Source: CAWIJJ01 sp963836405
GTDB lineage: Bacteria > Acidobacteriota > Terriglobia > Bryobacterales > Bryobacteraceae
NCBI GenBank assembly: GCA_963836405.1
Contig: CAWIJL010000007.1
Coordinates: forward strand, 784,772-848,771
Direction of reading: 5' to 3'
DNA length: 64,000 nt
Shown: positions 26,574-35,960 of the stretch, one piece after another
Layout: every line of letters begins with the position of its first letter
How positions within the stretch are numbered: position 1 is the first letter of the stretch
Made by a program: the position numbers and the translations under genes
The notes under the pieces: generated by a model
The model's database searches: none
What the model saw: the letters and a program-made list of their open reading frames with translations, nothing else
Told to the model about the DNA's origin: nothing

Positions 26574-26879
26574 ATGTCCAATCCCATATCCGCAGTTCAG
26601 TCCATTTCCGGACTCGAGCAACTCCAGCTTTTGAAAGCTCCCGGCCAGAGCTCCAGCCCAGGAGACTTTCAGAGTCTATTGAAGGGGACGATGCAGAACC
26701 TTCAGGGCGTTGGGAATAGCGCCTCAGAGGCGGTGCAACAATTTTTGAACGGTGAGAACGAGGAACTCCATTCAACGGTCCTCGCGGTTCAGAAGGCGGC
26801 CCTCACATTCGATCTTGGGCTCCAGATCCGAAACAAAGTGGTTGCCGCGTACCAGGAAATCATGCGGATGCAGATGTAG
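26574..26879 (+). CDS. fliE: Flagellar basal body protein FliE
   Basis: The 101-residue product matches FliE: FQSLLKGTMQNLQGVGNSAS, then HSTVLAVQKAALTFDLGLQI, then RNKVVAAYQEIMRMQM. FliE links the MS ring to the proximal rod and is the first exported subunit. It lies between flgC and fliF as usual. Confidence 0.95.
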   Translation: MSNPISAVQSISGLEQLQLLKAPGQSSSPGDFQSLLKGTMQNLQGVGNSASEAVQQFLNGENEELHSTVLAVQKAALTFDLGLQIRNKVVAAYQEIMRMQM

Positions 26880-26891
26880 CCAGCCAGATCC

Positions 26892-28559
26892 ATGGACCAG
26901 CTAACCAAGCTCCTGAACGGGCTCTCCACACGACAGCGAATTTCCATAGTGCTGATGGCGCTTCTCACAGGCGTCGGAATCTTCTCGTTTTCCAGATGGA
27001 GGACGGAAAGCGATTTTCGTCCCCTGTATACTGCGATGGCTCCTGAAGACGCCGCGGGCGTCGTGCAGAAGCTTCGTGAAACAGGGGTGGATTACCGGCT
27101 TTCGGAGAATGGCGGAACCGTACTGGTGCCCTCGACGAAACTGGCCGAATCGCGTTTGGCGCTCGCAGCGGCGGGGCTACCGAAGAGCGGCCGGATCGGA
27201 TTCGAACTGTTCGACAAGAACAGCTTCGGCGCAACCGATTTTGTAGAACATATCAACTATAAGCGTGCGTTGGAAGGTGAGTTGGAAAGGTCGGTTACCT
27301 CGCTTGGCGAGGTGGAGCAGGCGCGGGTTCACCTCACACTTGCCAAGGAATCCATTTTTCTGGACAAGGAGCAGCCCGCCAAGGCCAGCGTAGTTCTCAA
27401 ACTCCGCGGCCGCGCACAGATCTCCCAACAGAACGTTCTGGCGATTACGAATCTGGTTGCGAATGCTGTGGAGGGGTTATCGCCGGATTCGGTATCGATC
27501 GTCGACATGGACGGCAACCTGCTCAGCCGGCCGAGACGGGCTGGCGATCAGGATGGCACCCAGGCAACATCCGAAGCCTTGGAAGTACGCCATCAGCTTG
27601 AACGTGACCTGGTGGCCAAAATTCGCACGACACTTGAACCCCTCATCGGGCCGGACCGCTTCAGGGCCGGCGCTTCAGTGGAATTCGACCTCACCAGCGG
27701 CGAGCAGCAGGAAGAAACCTTCGATCCGACGCGATCCGTGATGGTAAGTTCCCAGAAGAGTGAAGATGCGACCGACCGCGCGGCCTCTTCTGGCGGCATC
27801 CCCGGGACCACGGCGAATCTCCCCAATAGCGCACCTCCCGTGCGCACGGCCGCCGGAGGTCTTTCCCGCCGAACCGAGAGTGCTACGTACCAGACGAGCC
27901 GGATTGTGCGCCACACTCGCATTCCCCAAGGCGTCGTCAGGCGGATCTCGCTTTCTGTTCTGGTTGATCACACGGTGCGATGGGAAGGTGACGGGGCCAA
28001 CCGGCATCCCATTCTCGAACCACCGGCTCCGGAAACATTGAAAACGATTAAGGACCTTGTGGCGGCAGCGACTGGATTTGATGCGCAGCGCGGCGACCAG
28101 TTGATCGTTGAGAGTCTGCCTTTTGAGATCAGTCGGAACGCTGAGCAGCCAACGCAGCCGGCCACCCCGGCAAAACCGCCAAACCCGGCCCCGCAGGATC
28201 CAGCTTGGCTGGTCTTCGTGAAAAATAACCGGGTGATAGTCGGCGCTTCCGCGGCCGGCGCGTTGGTGCTGATGTTGGCTCTGGGATCCTTGCTGCATCG
28301 CGTCCGCACCAGGAAACGGAAACGAAAGCTGGGGCTTGCAGTGGCTTCGCCCGCTGCGCTCGAGCAGGCTGACTCTCGTGCGGAACTTTCCGGAGAGCCT
28401 CTCCCGGCACTGGGTTTGGCGGCTTCGCGAATGGCTCTCGAGAGCGGAGAGCATGCCGAAGTTGCCGAACGAGTGCGTCAATTTGCACGCGGAGATGCCG
28501 TTGTGGCAGCCAACGTGATCCGGTTGTGGCTGCAGGAAAGTGAAGCACAGACGAAATGA
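26892..28559 (+). CDS. fliF: Flagellar MS-ring protein FliF
   Basis: The 555-residue product has two membrane segments, near residues 18-38 and about 442-465 (VIVGASAAGALVLMLALGSL). The YscJ/FliF ring-building domain lies between them (SENGGTVLVPSTKLAESRLA, FGATDFVEHINYKRALEGEL). The C-terminal cytoplasmic tail binds FliG. FliF is the MS ring around the export gate. It overlaps fliG by four bases and shows no frameshift. Confidence 0.96.
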   Translation: MDQLTKLLNGLSTRQRISIVLMALLTGVGIFSFSRWRTESDFRPLYTAMAPEDAAGVVQKLRETGVDYRLSENGGTVLVPSTKLAESRLALAAAGLPKSGRIGFELFDKNSFGATDFVEHINYKRALEGELERSVTSLGEVEQARVHLTLAKESIFLDKEQPAKASVVLKLRGRAQISQQNVLAITNLVANAVEGLSPDSVSIVDMDGNLLSRPRRAGDQDGTQATSEALEVRHQLERDLVAKIRTTLEPLIGPDRFRAGASVEFDLTSGEQQEETFDPTRSVMVSSQKSEDATDRAASSGGIPGTTANLPNSAPPVRTAAGGLSRRTESATYQTSRIVRHTRIPQGVVRRISLSVLVDHTVRWEGDGANRHPILEPPAPETLKTIKDLVAAATGFDAQRGDQLIVESLPFEISRNAEQPTQPATPAKPPNPAPQDPAWLVFVKNNRVIVGASAAGALVLMLALGSLLHRVRTRKRKRKLGLAVASPAALEQADSRAELSGEPLPALGLAASRMALESGEHAEVAERVRQFARGDAVVAANVIRLWLQESEAQTK

Positions 28560-29575
28560 CATCCGAGACCACTCTCGCTAAACCCAGAATGCCGGGGGTC
28601 CACAAGGCTGCCGCATTGCTCATGGGTCTTGGCGATGAACTCAGCCCACAGATATTAAGGCAACTCACGGCGGACGAGGTCCGCGATGTTACCGCGGCCA
28701 TTGCCAATATCCGCACAGTAGCTCCCGAAGACATGATGTCCGTGTTCCGAGAATTCGAGTCGTTGACCGAATCGGGGAAGTTCTTCGCCAAAGGCGGCGC
28801 GGACTGCGCGCGACGCATGGTAGAACAGGCATTCGGTTCGGAATCCGCGGAAAAGATGCTGTCATCAATCTTGGATGCCGAGGCAATGAAACCGGCCATG
28901 AACACCATTGAGGATGCTGAACCGAGGCAGCTTGCCGGCTTCCTGAAACAGGAACATCCGCAGACAATCGCTGTTGTCCTTGCGAGTGTTTCGCCTGAAC
29001 GCGCCGGCACGTTGATGAAGTCTCTCCCGGATGAAGTACAGATGCAGGTGGCCATCCGCATGGCGACCCTGGACCGGATCTCACCGGAAGCATTTCAAAA
29101 GTTGACCGAAGTGATCGGGAGCAAGCTGAAAAGCATGCGTCCGGTTGCACAGAAAGACGGGCCCCGGACATTGGCCGCGGTCCTGAATCATGTGGACGCG
29201 GAACAGTCGAATGCGATCTTAAGCCGGCTCGAGGAACAGAATCGGCCCATGGCAGACTCCGTTCGTAGCCTCTTGTTCGTTTTCGAAGACGTTCTCCGGA
29301 TTGACAAGGAAGGCATCCGGGCGTTGGTTGCCGCTTCCGACCGTGCCGTTTTGACGACAGCCCTCAAGGGCACCCGACCGGCGATTCGGTCGCACTTCAC
29401 CCAGTGCATGTCGCAACGCGCTGCCGAGATGCTCATGGAAGACATGGAGGCGATGGGACCGATTCGCATCCGGGACGTGGAGGCGGCCCAACGGCAGACC
29501 ATCGCCGCGATTCGTCAATTGGAGCAAGCCGGGAAGATTTCTTTGCAAGGGGGCGGTGACCAATATGTTGACTAA
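28556..29575 (+). CDS. fliG: Flagellar motor switch protein FliG
   Basis: The 339-residue product shows the three FliG domains: N-terminal FliF-binding (HKAAALLMGLGDELSPQIL), middle (QLAGFLKQEHPQTIAVVLAS, the EHPQT motif) and C-terminal torque helix region (IDKEGIRALVAASDRAVLTT). FliG couples stator movement to rotation. It overlaps fliF by four bases and fliH by 20. Confidence 0.97.
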   Translation: MTSETTLAKPRMPGVHKAAALLMGLGDELSPQILRQLTADEVRDVTAAIANIRTVAPEDMMSVFREFESLTESGKFFAKGGADCARRMVEQAFGSESAEKMLSSILDAEAMKPAMNTIEDAEPRQLAGFLKQEHPQTIAVVLASVSPERAGTLMKSLPDEVQMQVAIRMATLDRISPEAFQKLTEVIGSKLKSMRPVAQKDGPRTLAAVLNHVDAEQSNAILSRLEEQNRPMADSVRSLLFVFEDVLRIDKEGIRALVAASDRAVLTTALKGTRPAIRSHFTQCMSQRAAEMLMEDMEAMGPIRIRDVEAAQRQTIAAIRQLEQAGKISLQGGGDQYVD

Positions 29576-30221
29576 GCTGCACCCGGCAAGTCTCCTGGAA
29601 GTAACCCCCCTGGTATTTCGTGACAGAACGAATAAATTCCTGCCTGCTCCGCGTCCAAAGATGGCCCAAGAGCCCAGTCCGGCGCCGACTGAGCGGATGG
29701 AGGAGTTCAACGCCCGCCTTGAAAAGAGCGCTCGCGAGGCGTATGAAACGGGGGTGAGGGATGGCGTTGCGCAAGTCAAGGCGGAAACAGAACAGCAATT
29801 GCGCGAAGTCGCTCAACGGCTCGCCGACTCTATAGCAGAGATCACGAACATGCGCGGTGATGCAATTCGCGAGGCAGAGGCCGACGTCGTGAAACTCTCT
29901 CTGGCGATCGCTCATCGGATCCTGCACCGGGAAGTTTCCATCGATTCTTCGGCGCTTGAGGCGCTGGTGAGAAGCGCCCTTGAAAAACTTCGATCGCAGG
30001 AAGTCCATCGAGTCCGCATTCACCCGGATCATGAGCAGCTAATTCGAAGTTGCCTGGCACAGACTGGCCGGCATCCCGGCATCGAAGTAGTCCCTGATCC
30101 ATCACTTTTGCGCGGCGGAATCATTTTCGATCTGTCGCGCGGTTCGATGGATGCCTCGGTCGAAACCCAGCTGGCGGAGATCGAGCGCGGATTCGCTGAT
30201 CAAATCGGTGCAAGAACATGA
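29556..30221 (+). CDS. fliH: Flagellar export ATPase regulator FliH
   Basis: The 221-residue product has a long coiled coil (about 40-110, AREAYETGVRDGVAQVKAET) and a C-terminal globular domain (LSLAIAHRILHREVSIDSSA, VRIHPDHEQLIRSCLAQTGR). FliH holds FliI in an inactive dimer complex and links it to FliN. The start overlaps fliG by 20 bp and the stop overlaps fliI by four. Confidence 0.92.
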   Translation: MTNMLTKLHPASLLEVTPLVFRDRTNKFLPAPRPKMAQEPSPAPTERMEEFNARLEKSAREAYETGVRDGVAQVKAETEQQLREVAQRLADSIAEITNMRGDAIREAEADVVKLSLAIAHRILHREVSIDSSALEALVRSALEKLRSQEVHRVRIHPDHEQLIRSCLAQTGRHPGIEVVPDPSLLRGGIIFDLSRGSMDASVETQLAEIERGFADQIGART

Positions 30222-31543
30222 TCGCTTCGGCGAAGCTCAACTTGCGGCCAATCATCGGTCGGGTCATCAAAACTGACCTAATGCCCTGGGTTGGCGAGAT
30301 CGTTGAAGTAGTGGGCATGCTCATCGCCTCACGCGGCCCTGCGGCCGCCGTAGGCGATTTTTGCGAGGTTACCACATCCGCCGGCCGGTGCGTCCGGACA
30401 CAGGTAATCGGATTTCGGAATGGTCACGTCTTGTCGATGCCGCTTGAGGAAATCGACGGCATCCAGTTAAATGACCGGATCGTCGCACGCCAGGACGACG
30501 CCAGTGTAGCCGTCGGGCCGAACCTGATTGGAAGAGTTCTGGACGGCTTCGGCAGACCGATCGACCGGGGCCCGCGCATTCAAGCCGAGGCCCAGTATCG
30601 GCTCTACCAGCCCCCCGGCAGCCCGCTCGACAGAGAACACATCACCGAACCAATCACCACGGGAATTCGAGCCATTGACGGTCTGGCTCTCTGCGGCAAA
30701 GGACAGCGCATGGGCATCTTCGGCGGCAGCGGTGTGGGGAAGAGCACGCTGCTTGGCTCGATGGCCCGGCATAATTCCGCAGATGTCACTGTGATCGCCC
30801 TGATTGGGGAACGAAATCGTGAAGTTCGGGCGTTCCTCGAACACGAAATGGGACCGGAAGGAGCGTGCCGCTCGACGGTAGTCTGCGCCACCTCGGACCA
30901 GCCGGCGCCGCTGCGCGTGCGGGCTTGTTTTGTTGCGCTCGCAGTCGCTGAATACTTCCGCGATCAGGGTGCGGATGTGCTATTAATCATGGACTCAGTC
31001 ACCCGGCTGGCAATGGCACAGCGGGAGATAGGCCTTGCAGCCGGTGAACCGCCGAGCCAGAAGGGTTATCCGCCCTCCGTTTTTAATCTCCTTCCCAAGA
31101 TTCTGGAGCGCGCCGGACGATTTCAGAATGGTTCCATCACTGGCTTTTTCACGGTGCTGGTGGAAGGAGACGATTTCAACGAGCCAATCTGCGACGCCAC
31201 CCGCGCCATTCTCGACGGGCACGTCGCCCTGTCCAGGCGCCTTGCCTCATCCGCGCACTATCCGGCGATCGACGTGTTGGATTCTCTGAGCCGGCTCTTC
31301 TCTCAACTGAGCACCGGCGAGCATGCCTCCTTTGCGCGTAAGCTCAGAGAGGCGATGGCGCTGTTCCGCGATTCGAAGGACTTGATCGACCTCGGAGCGT
31401 ACGTTCCCGGCAGGAACCCTGCTCTTGATACGGCCATCCGGATGCAACCGGAGATCAGCGCTTTTCTGCGCCAACCCACCTCCTTGAAATCCGATTTCCA
31501 TGAAACTTACTCTCAACTGAAGGCCATTGCGGAGAGGCTCTAA
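30218..31543 (+). CDS. fliI: Flagellum-specific export ATPase FliI
   Basis: The 441-residue product is an F1-beta-like ATPase. Walker A GGSGVGKST lies at residues 169-177, Walker B near 252 (DVLLIMDSVTRLAMAQREIG), and the family motif EPPSQKGYPPSVFNLLPKIL follows. FliI forms a hexamer below the FlhA ring and feeds substrates to the gate. It is intact, unlike the gate genes it serves. Confidence 0.97.
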   Translation: MIASAKLNLRPIIGRVIKTDLMPWVGEIVEVVGMLIASRGPAAAVGDFCEVTTSAGRCVRTQVIGFRNGHVLSMPLEEIDGIQLNDRIVARQDDASVAVGPNLIGRVLDGFGRPIDRGPRIQAEAQYRLYQPPGSPLDREHITEPITTGIRAIDGLALCGKGQRMGIFGGSGVGKSTLLGSMARHNSADVTVIALIGERNREVRAFLEHEMGPEGACRSTVVCATSDQPAPLRVRACFVALAVAEYFRDQGADVLLIMDSVTRLAMAQREIGLAAGEPPSQKGYPPSVFNLLPKILERAGRFQNGSITGFFTVLVEGDDFNEPICDATRAILDGHVALSRRLASSAHYPAIDVLDSLSRLFSQLSTGEHASFARKLREAMALFRDSKDLIDLGAYVPGRNPALDTAIRMQPEISAFLRQPTSLKSDFHETYSQLKAIAERL

Positions 31544-31549
31544 CGCGCC

Positions 31550-32014
31550 ATGCGGCATTTTCGCTTCAAGTTGGTCCGTGTTCTGGAATGGCAACAGCGG
31601 GTCTGTCAGGAGGAGGAAGAGAAGCTGCACGCGCATCAGCTTGCTCTTTTACAGACCGATCAACACATCGAGCAGGCCAAAGCCGACAGCACCGCGGCGG
31701 AACTGGATGCTCTGACCCGAAGCGTAATGAGCGCAAGTGAGATCAGGGCTCTCGCCCGTTATCGAACCCGCGTGGCCGCGGACGTTCGGGCGCTCGCTCG
31801 GAAGAGGGATGAGCAGCAAAAGGCGGTCAACGAACAGCGCCAGCGCGTGAACGCTGAGAGGCAGCGGGCCAAAACGTTAGAACGGATTAGAGATCGAGCT
31901 CTTGAGGAGCATGTGGTGGCGGCCGATCGGGAAATGGAGGCCATTTCCCTCGAGTCCTACCTCTCGACTTGGCCGAGCCGTCAGGTGGAGGGTGGTCCGC
32001 AAAAGTGGAACTGA
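31550..32014 (+). CDS. fliJ: Flagellar export protein FliJ
   Basis: The 154-residue product starts MRHFRFKLVRVLEWQQRVCQ, a typical FliJ opening, and continues as one long coiled coil rich in Arg, Glu and Gln. FliJ sits in the centre of the FliI hexamer and activates FlhA. It follows fliI by 6 bp and is the last gene of this flagellar operon in the window. Confidence 0.9.
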   Translation: MRHFRFKLVRVLEWQQRVCQEEEEKLHAHQLALLQTDQHIEQAKADSTAAELDALTRSVMSASEIRALARYRTRVAADVRALARKRDEQQKAVNEQRQRVNAERQRAKTLERIRDRALEEHVVAADREMEAISLESYLSTWPSRQVEGGPQKWN

Positions 32015-32303
32015 CAGGTAGCGGGTTTCTATTCGCTCGAGCACTCGCCTCAAAGGGCACTCAGTTCCGAATGTGTTGACGTTCTCTATAGATATGAGAC
32101 GTCCACTTCAGTGGGATCTTAAAGTCAATTAGAAATCCGGCACTGATGAGCCGATACGTCCTATTATGAGATCGCCGCAATTGAGCCGTGTCGGACTGTG
32201 CTAACGTCGTTACTGGTAATAGGTGGATCTGCATGGTGCCAGAATCGCTCGGCAACCGATGCGCTGGGAAATGGCTGGCGTACAAAATGAGGAAGCAGCA
32301 AAT

Positions 32304-32918
32304 ATGAATATCGTATCAGACGCAAATTTGCCACGCTCGTCGGAGACGGATTTTCAGTCCAAAGCATCCGCACCCGGCTGCCCAGCTCGGCTGCGGGAGG
32401 CGCTGGACTCGGCCACTTCAGATTTCGAACGCCTGGGCTTGATCTCCTACCTTCGCGATTCCCGTGGCGGCCGCAGGACTCGTGGATTAAGTGGCGGATT
32501 GTCAGACGCCGAATTCCAGGGCGCTCTGAAACAACTTCACCTGGAGCGCTTTAGAGACTGGTTGAGTCACACCACGGCACAGCACCTTGAAGATATCCGC
32601 AAGTACGTCTTCGATCCGGAAGACTCAAGGCTGGCGATGAACTGTCTGCTCATTACGGGAAAACACGCAGCTCCGCCTGAAGCAGAGCAGCACGAAATCG
32701 AACTATTCCTGCACAGCTTGGAAGTGACTCAAGAGGTCCTGAAGGGCATGCACCGCCCATTGAGGCGCCGGCCAAACATGCGATGCCTACAGAATGGTTT
32801 CCGGTTCTGGGGAGATAGAACCCGGGGAGGTCAGCGAGCCAACCGGGTGCAGCCGAAGAACAAGAGAACCCCGCGGAGGCCGTTACGCTCGGGCTGGGCG
32901 AAGTACGCGGGAACGTAG
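32304..32918 (+). CDS. Hypothetical protein after the flagellar operon
   Basis: The 204-residue frame starts at an ATG with GAGGAA nine bases upstream; an in-frame start at 32,223 has no such site. Residues 25-150 look like a real helical protein (AEFQGALKQLHLERFRDWLS, DIRKYVFDPEDSRLAMNCLL). After about residue 155 the sequence becomes Arg-rich and random. Another frame there reads sensibly (PIEAPAKHAMPTEWFPVL), so the 3' end may be frameshifted. I do not recognise the family. Confidence 0.5.
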   Translation: MNIVSDANLPRSSETDFQSKASAPGCPARLREALDSATSDFERLGLISYLRDSRGGRRTRGLSGGLSDAEFQGALKQLHLERFRDWLSHTTAQHLEDIRKYVFDPEDSRLAMNCLLITGKHAAPPEAEQHEIELFLHSLEVTQEVLKGMHRPLRRRPNMRCLQNGFRFWGDRTRGGQRANRVQPKNKRTPRRPLRSGWAKYAGT

Positions 32919-33040
32919 TAATGTTCATCTGTTCCGCGCTGATTATGGTAGCAAGCGGTCATTAGTAAAGCCTAATTTGACGGAGCTTGGTAGCGCCGGT
33001 AGGATCAGTTCATGGCCGAGAAGAATTCCGCTGCCGTGAG

Positions 33041-33065
33041 CCTAGGCTTAGGCTTAGGCTAGGCA
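33041..33065. repeat. Short TTAGGC-type tandem repeat
   Basis: CTAGGC, TTAGGC, TTAGGC and TAGGC follow each other in about 24 bp of the gene-poor gap 32,919-33,399. No function is visible. Confidence 0.6.
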
Positions 33066-33102
33066 AGAGGCGAATGGCAAAATTGTCGGCTGAGTAGCGT
33101 AA

Positions 33103-33306
33103 ACAGCTGGTGACACAGGCGGAAAATCCAGCCTGACGAAAATCACTCCAGAGGAGCGGAGCGAGATCGCTCGCAAGGCCGGGATGGCGGGTGGCCGTGG
33201 GGCGAAAGAAGAAGGCATACCCCTGAGTTTCACAGCCTTTGCTACGGGTGACACGGGGCCTTTCAGGAACGCATTCTCGCTACCCAGCGGAGCTGTTGCC
33301 AGATAG
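33103..33306 (+). pseudogene. Relic of a short basic protein (TPEERSEIARKAG motif)
   Basis: An open frame without a start codon reads LTKITPEERSEIARKAGMAG then GRGAKEEG. The motif resembles the N-terminal LSPARRTEIARAAVQARW segment of the gene at 35,961. It looks like a 5'-truncated relic of the same kind of short basic module. The rest of the 480-bp gap around it shows nothing recognisable. Confidence 0.35.
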
Positions 33307-33399
33307 CTCTAGATTGTTCCGCCTCCCGGCAGTCTGACGCCAGTCCGGGCGGGGCGCCAGCACAGCTATTATAGAGTAGTCGACCGATATGGGTACCCT

Positions 33400-34989
33400 A
33401 TGGCAGGCGAGACCATCCTCGTCGTAGAAGATGCAGCGATCAGTTTGAAGCTCACTGCCGCAATTCTGCGTGCGGAGGGTTACAAGGTGCATATCGCTTC
33501 CACCGGGGAGCAGGCTCTCTCCACACTTCGGTTTATGCGGCCGGACCTGATTCTCGCGGATCTCATGCTGCCCGGCATGAGTGGGCTGGAACTGGCGGCC
33601 AGAATCAGGCTGGATTCTCGCTTGAGCGGATGTCTGGTGATTGCCCTAACCGCGTGCGTGGTGGAGGGTGACGAGCAACGCGCGCGCGAAGCCGGTTGCG
33701 ATGGCTATATTCCCAAGCCGATCGAACCCGCGGACCTGGTAGCCAAAACGCGCCAGTACCTGGAGCACGGCGGCGAACCCGAGACGGCCGAGCCCGTAGC
33801 TGAACCTGAACCGGTGCCCTTAGCTGCCGCCCCCGACCCCGAGCCGGCAGCCGATCTTCTGACACAACTGCTACCGGAAGCGGAGATGGAGGATCTGCGT
33901 CGATCCTTCGTCACCGATGGAGCGGAGCAGAGCCATCAATTGCTGTCGAGTCTCGAAACCGGATTCGACGCAGTAAAGGCAGCCCGAACCGTACACCAGT
34001 GGAGCGGCACCGGGGGCCTGCTCGGTTTACCTGAAGTTTCCCGGCAGGCGCGCGACGCCGAGATCGGGCTGCGCAGTTCTCCGTTGAATCGGGAACGTCT
34101 GCGCGCGTGTTTGATGAACCTGGTGCGCGAATTCGAAGGTGCGGGGAACCACCACCCGGCGCTGCAGATCCCAAGCTGCATCGTGGAGCAACTCACTCGG
34201 AAGAGAGTGGCGCTGGTCGGCTTTGCCGAAAAGGAGGCCGAGCGGCTCTGCGCTGCGTGTGAAATGGCCGGGGCGAAGGCGCGGCTGTTCCAGGCCGACG
34301 ATCCGGCGGGGGCGCCTATCCTGGACTGCAATGTGGTGCTGATCCACGTTAGGGCGGAAACACTGAGCAGTCGTTGGCTGGGGGCTGATTTCGTCCCACT
34401 TGCCGAACCGCCCGTCATCTTTGCGGGGAATCGAAAGCAGCTTTACGGCCTCGAAACCGAGGTGCAGTCGCGGGCCAGCGAGTTCCTGATCGACGGCTGG
34501 CAACCGGAGGAGGCGCTGATGCGGATTAGCTTCGCTCTTTCGCGCACGGCTGCGGCAGTGGCTGCGCGGAAACCTTCGCTTGTTCCAGCCACAGCCGTGG
34601 AACCAGCGGATCCGATCATCGCCGAAGTCCTCGTTGCCGATGACGACAGCACGGTGCGCGCTCTCGTGAACGCCACCCTCCAGCAATATGGCTTTCGTTG
34701 CCACCTGGCTGCCACGGGTTCGGAAGCTTTGACGCTGATTCGCCGGCAACGGCCACACGCGGTATTGCTGGATGTGAACATGCCGGTGATCGACGGTTTC
34801 GAGGTGTTGACGACTGTTCGGGCGGAGAAAATTCCAACTCGCGTGATCATGCTAACTGCCAGAGAGCAGGAAAAAGACGTACTTCTCGGCTTCAGCCTGG
34901 GAGCGGATGACTACGTGGTCAAGCCGTTCAGTCCATTGCAACTGGTCGCCCGCCTGAAACGAGCGCTGGGCTATACTCCTGCCAGGTAA
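33400..34989 (+). CDS. Multi-receiver response regulator (REC-Hpt-like-pseudoREC-REC)
   Basis: The 529-residue product begins with a receiver (about 4-120, ILVVEDAAISLKLTA, phosphoacceptor Asp54 in LILADLMLPG, Lys in GYIPKPIEP). A Pro/Glu linker follows, then an Hpt-like helical part (TVHQWSGTGGLLGLPEVSRQ), a degenerate receiver-like region (about 265-390) and a full C-terminal receiver (EVLVADDDSTVRALVNATLQ, LLDVNMPVIDGFE, DDYVVKPFSPLQL). There is no DNA-binding or enzymatic output domain, so it probably passes phosphoryl groups or binds partners. It stands alone, with no kinase gene nearby. Confidence 0.88.
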   Translation: MAGETILVVEDAAISLKLTAAILRAEGYKVHIASTGEQALSTLRFMRPDLILADLMLPGMSGLELAARIRLDSRLSGCLVIALTACVVEGDEQRAREAGCDGYIPKPIEPADLVAKTRQYLEHGGEPETAEPVAEPEPVPLAAAPDPEPAADLLTQLLPEAEMEDLRRSFVTDGAEQSHQLLSSLETGFDAVKAARTVHQWSGTGGLLGLPEVSRQARDAEIGLRSSPLNRERLRACLMNLVREFEGAGNHHPALQIPSCIVEQLTRKRVALVGFAEKEAERLCAACEMAGAKARLFQADDPAGAPILDCNVVLIHVRAETLSSRWLGADFVPLAEPPVIFAGNRKQLYGLETEVQSRASEFLIDGWQPEEALMRISFALSRTAAAVAARKPSLVPATAVEPADPIIAEVLVADDDSTVRALVNATLQQYGFRCHLAATGSEALTLIRRQRPHAVLLDVNMPVIDGFEVLTTVRAEKIPTRVIMLTAREQEKDVLLGFSLGADDYVVKPFSPLQLVARLKRALGYTPAR

Positions 34990-35175
34990 CGTGGTTCGAA
35001 GGAGTAGGGCTGCGGTATTCAGCTGTTCGTCACGCGGGACTCTACGTCTGGACCGAGAGTGCAAATTTCTCCCGCTTCAATTAGCCCGGTGACACCCACC
35101 CTATCTACCCTATCAGTACCCCCAGCACTAGCACCCAGCAAAGGTGGTGCGCGACGCTGAATCAGAAAGAGCCCT

Positions 35176-35316
35176 ATGATTACCCTCGTTATCGCGGTAA
35201 CGCTGCTGGGCGTTATCTCAATTCTCGCTGGCATGGCCTTCTGCCACATCTTCAGAGCGACGCCACCGCTTCCACTAACACTTACGGCTGAGTGGATTGC
35301 GGAGGGTCTCCTGTGA
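35176..35316 (+). CDS. 46-residue single-pass membrane protein
   Basis: The frame starts MITLVIAVTLLGVISILAGM, an uninterrupted membrane segment, and ends AEWIAEGLL. No clear ribosome-binding site precedes it and I know no family. It ends 13 bp before the next gene, which suggests co-transcription. A chance frame is possible at this size. Confidence 0.35.
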   Translation: MITLVIAVTLLGVISILAGMAFCHIFRATPPLPLTLTAEWIAEGLL

Positions 35317-35329
35317 CCGCTACCGGCCA

Positions 35330-35713
35330 ATGCAGAGGTTGCTCGGTGTAGAGGACCTGCAGTTCTTACGATCCCAACCGAATTTCAAGCCTTGTATGGA
35401 AAGGAAGCTCCGACAGCAGCGCTACGCCATCTTCGCCGCGTACCTGCTGGACCTTCAGAGTGATTTCCAGCGCGCCGCCTTGGCTCTGAAGTTGGTGATG
35501 CTGCAATCGCGGCATGACCGTCCTGAATTGGCCGGGGTGTTGTTACGGGCTCAGCAACAGTTCGCGATGAGCATAGTTTCAATCAAGATTCGCATGCTCA
35601 TGCATCGGTGGGGTATCGGCACGGTAGAGGCTGGCTGCCTTCTGCGGGTGTTCGACTCGGTCGGTGGCGAGTTGCAAAGGTCCGTACCTGCAACGATAGC
35701 GACACCTGCATAG
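35330..35713 (+). CDS. Hypothetical protein of a lineage-specific type
   Basis: The 127-residue product reads as a compact helical protein (GVEDLQFLRSQPNFKP, LVMLQSRHDRPELAGVLLRA). The ATG at 35,330 is chosen; a TTG at 35,297 is in frame. Similar short proteins, to my recollection, recur in Solibacter-type genomes without known function. No membrane segment or metal motif is visible. Confidence 0.55.
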   Translation: MQRLLGVEDLQFLRSQPNFKPCMERKLRQQRYAIFAAYLLDLQSDFQRAALALKLVMLQSRHDRPELAGVLLRAQQQFAMSIVSIKIRMLMHRWGIGTVEAGCLLRVFDSVGGELQRSVPATIATPA

Positions 35714-35829
35714 ACACTTGCGCGGAGATTCCCGCGGCCGACTTCGGATCGGCGGCACCTGTTTTTCAAATAACTTACGACGCCTTGGACTTGCTAGGTT
35801 CCGTTCGGCTTCGGCTGATCGGGATTGCG

Positions 35830-35864
35830 ACCCCGGTGGTACGTCAACTGCTGCCGGGGTTTTT
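35830..35864 (+). terminator. Probable Rho-independent terminator
   Basis: ACCCCGG pairs with CCGGGGT across a 17-base loop and is followed by TTTTTC. It lies 117 bp after the preceding gene and before the gene at 35,961. Confidence 0.6.
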
Positions 35865-35960
35865 CTAATCCGTTCTCATATTCCGATTATACTTGAGCGG
35901 TCAGGTACCAAGTCAACGACGGCCTTGACTTGTTCATGAACGCTCAAGTCTCCTAAGAGC

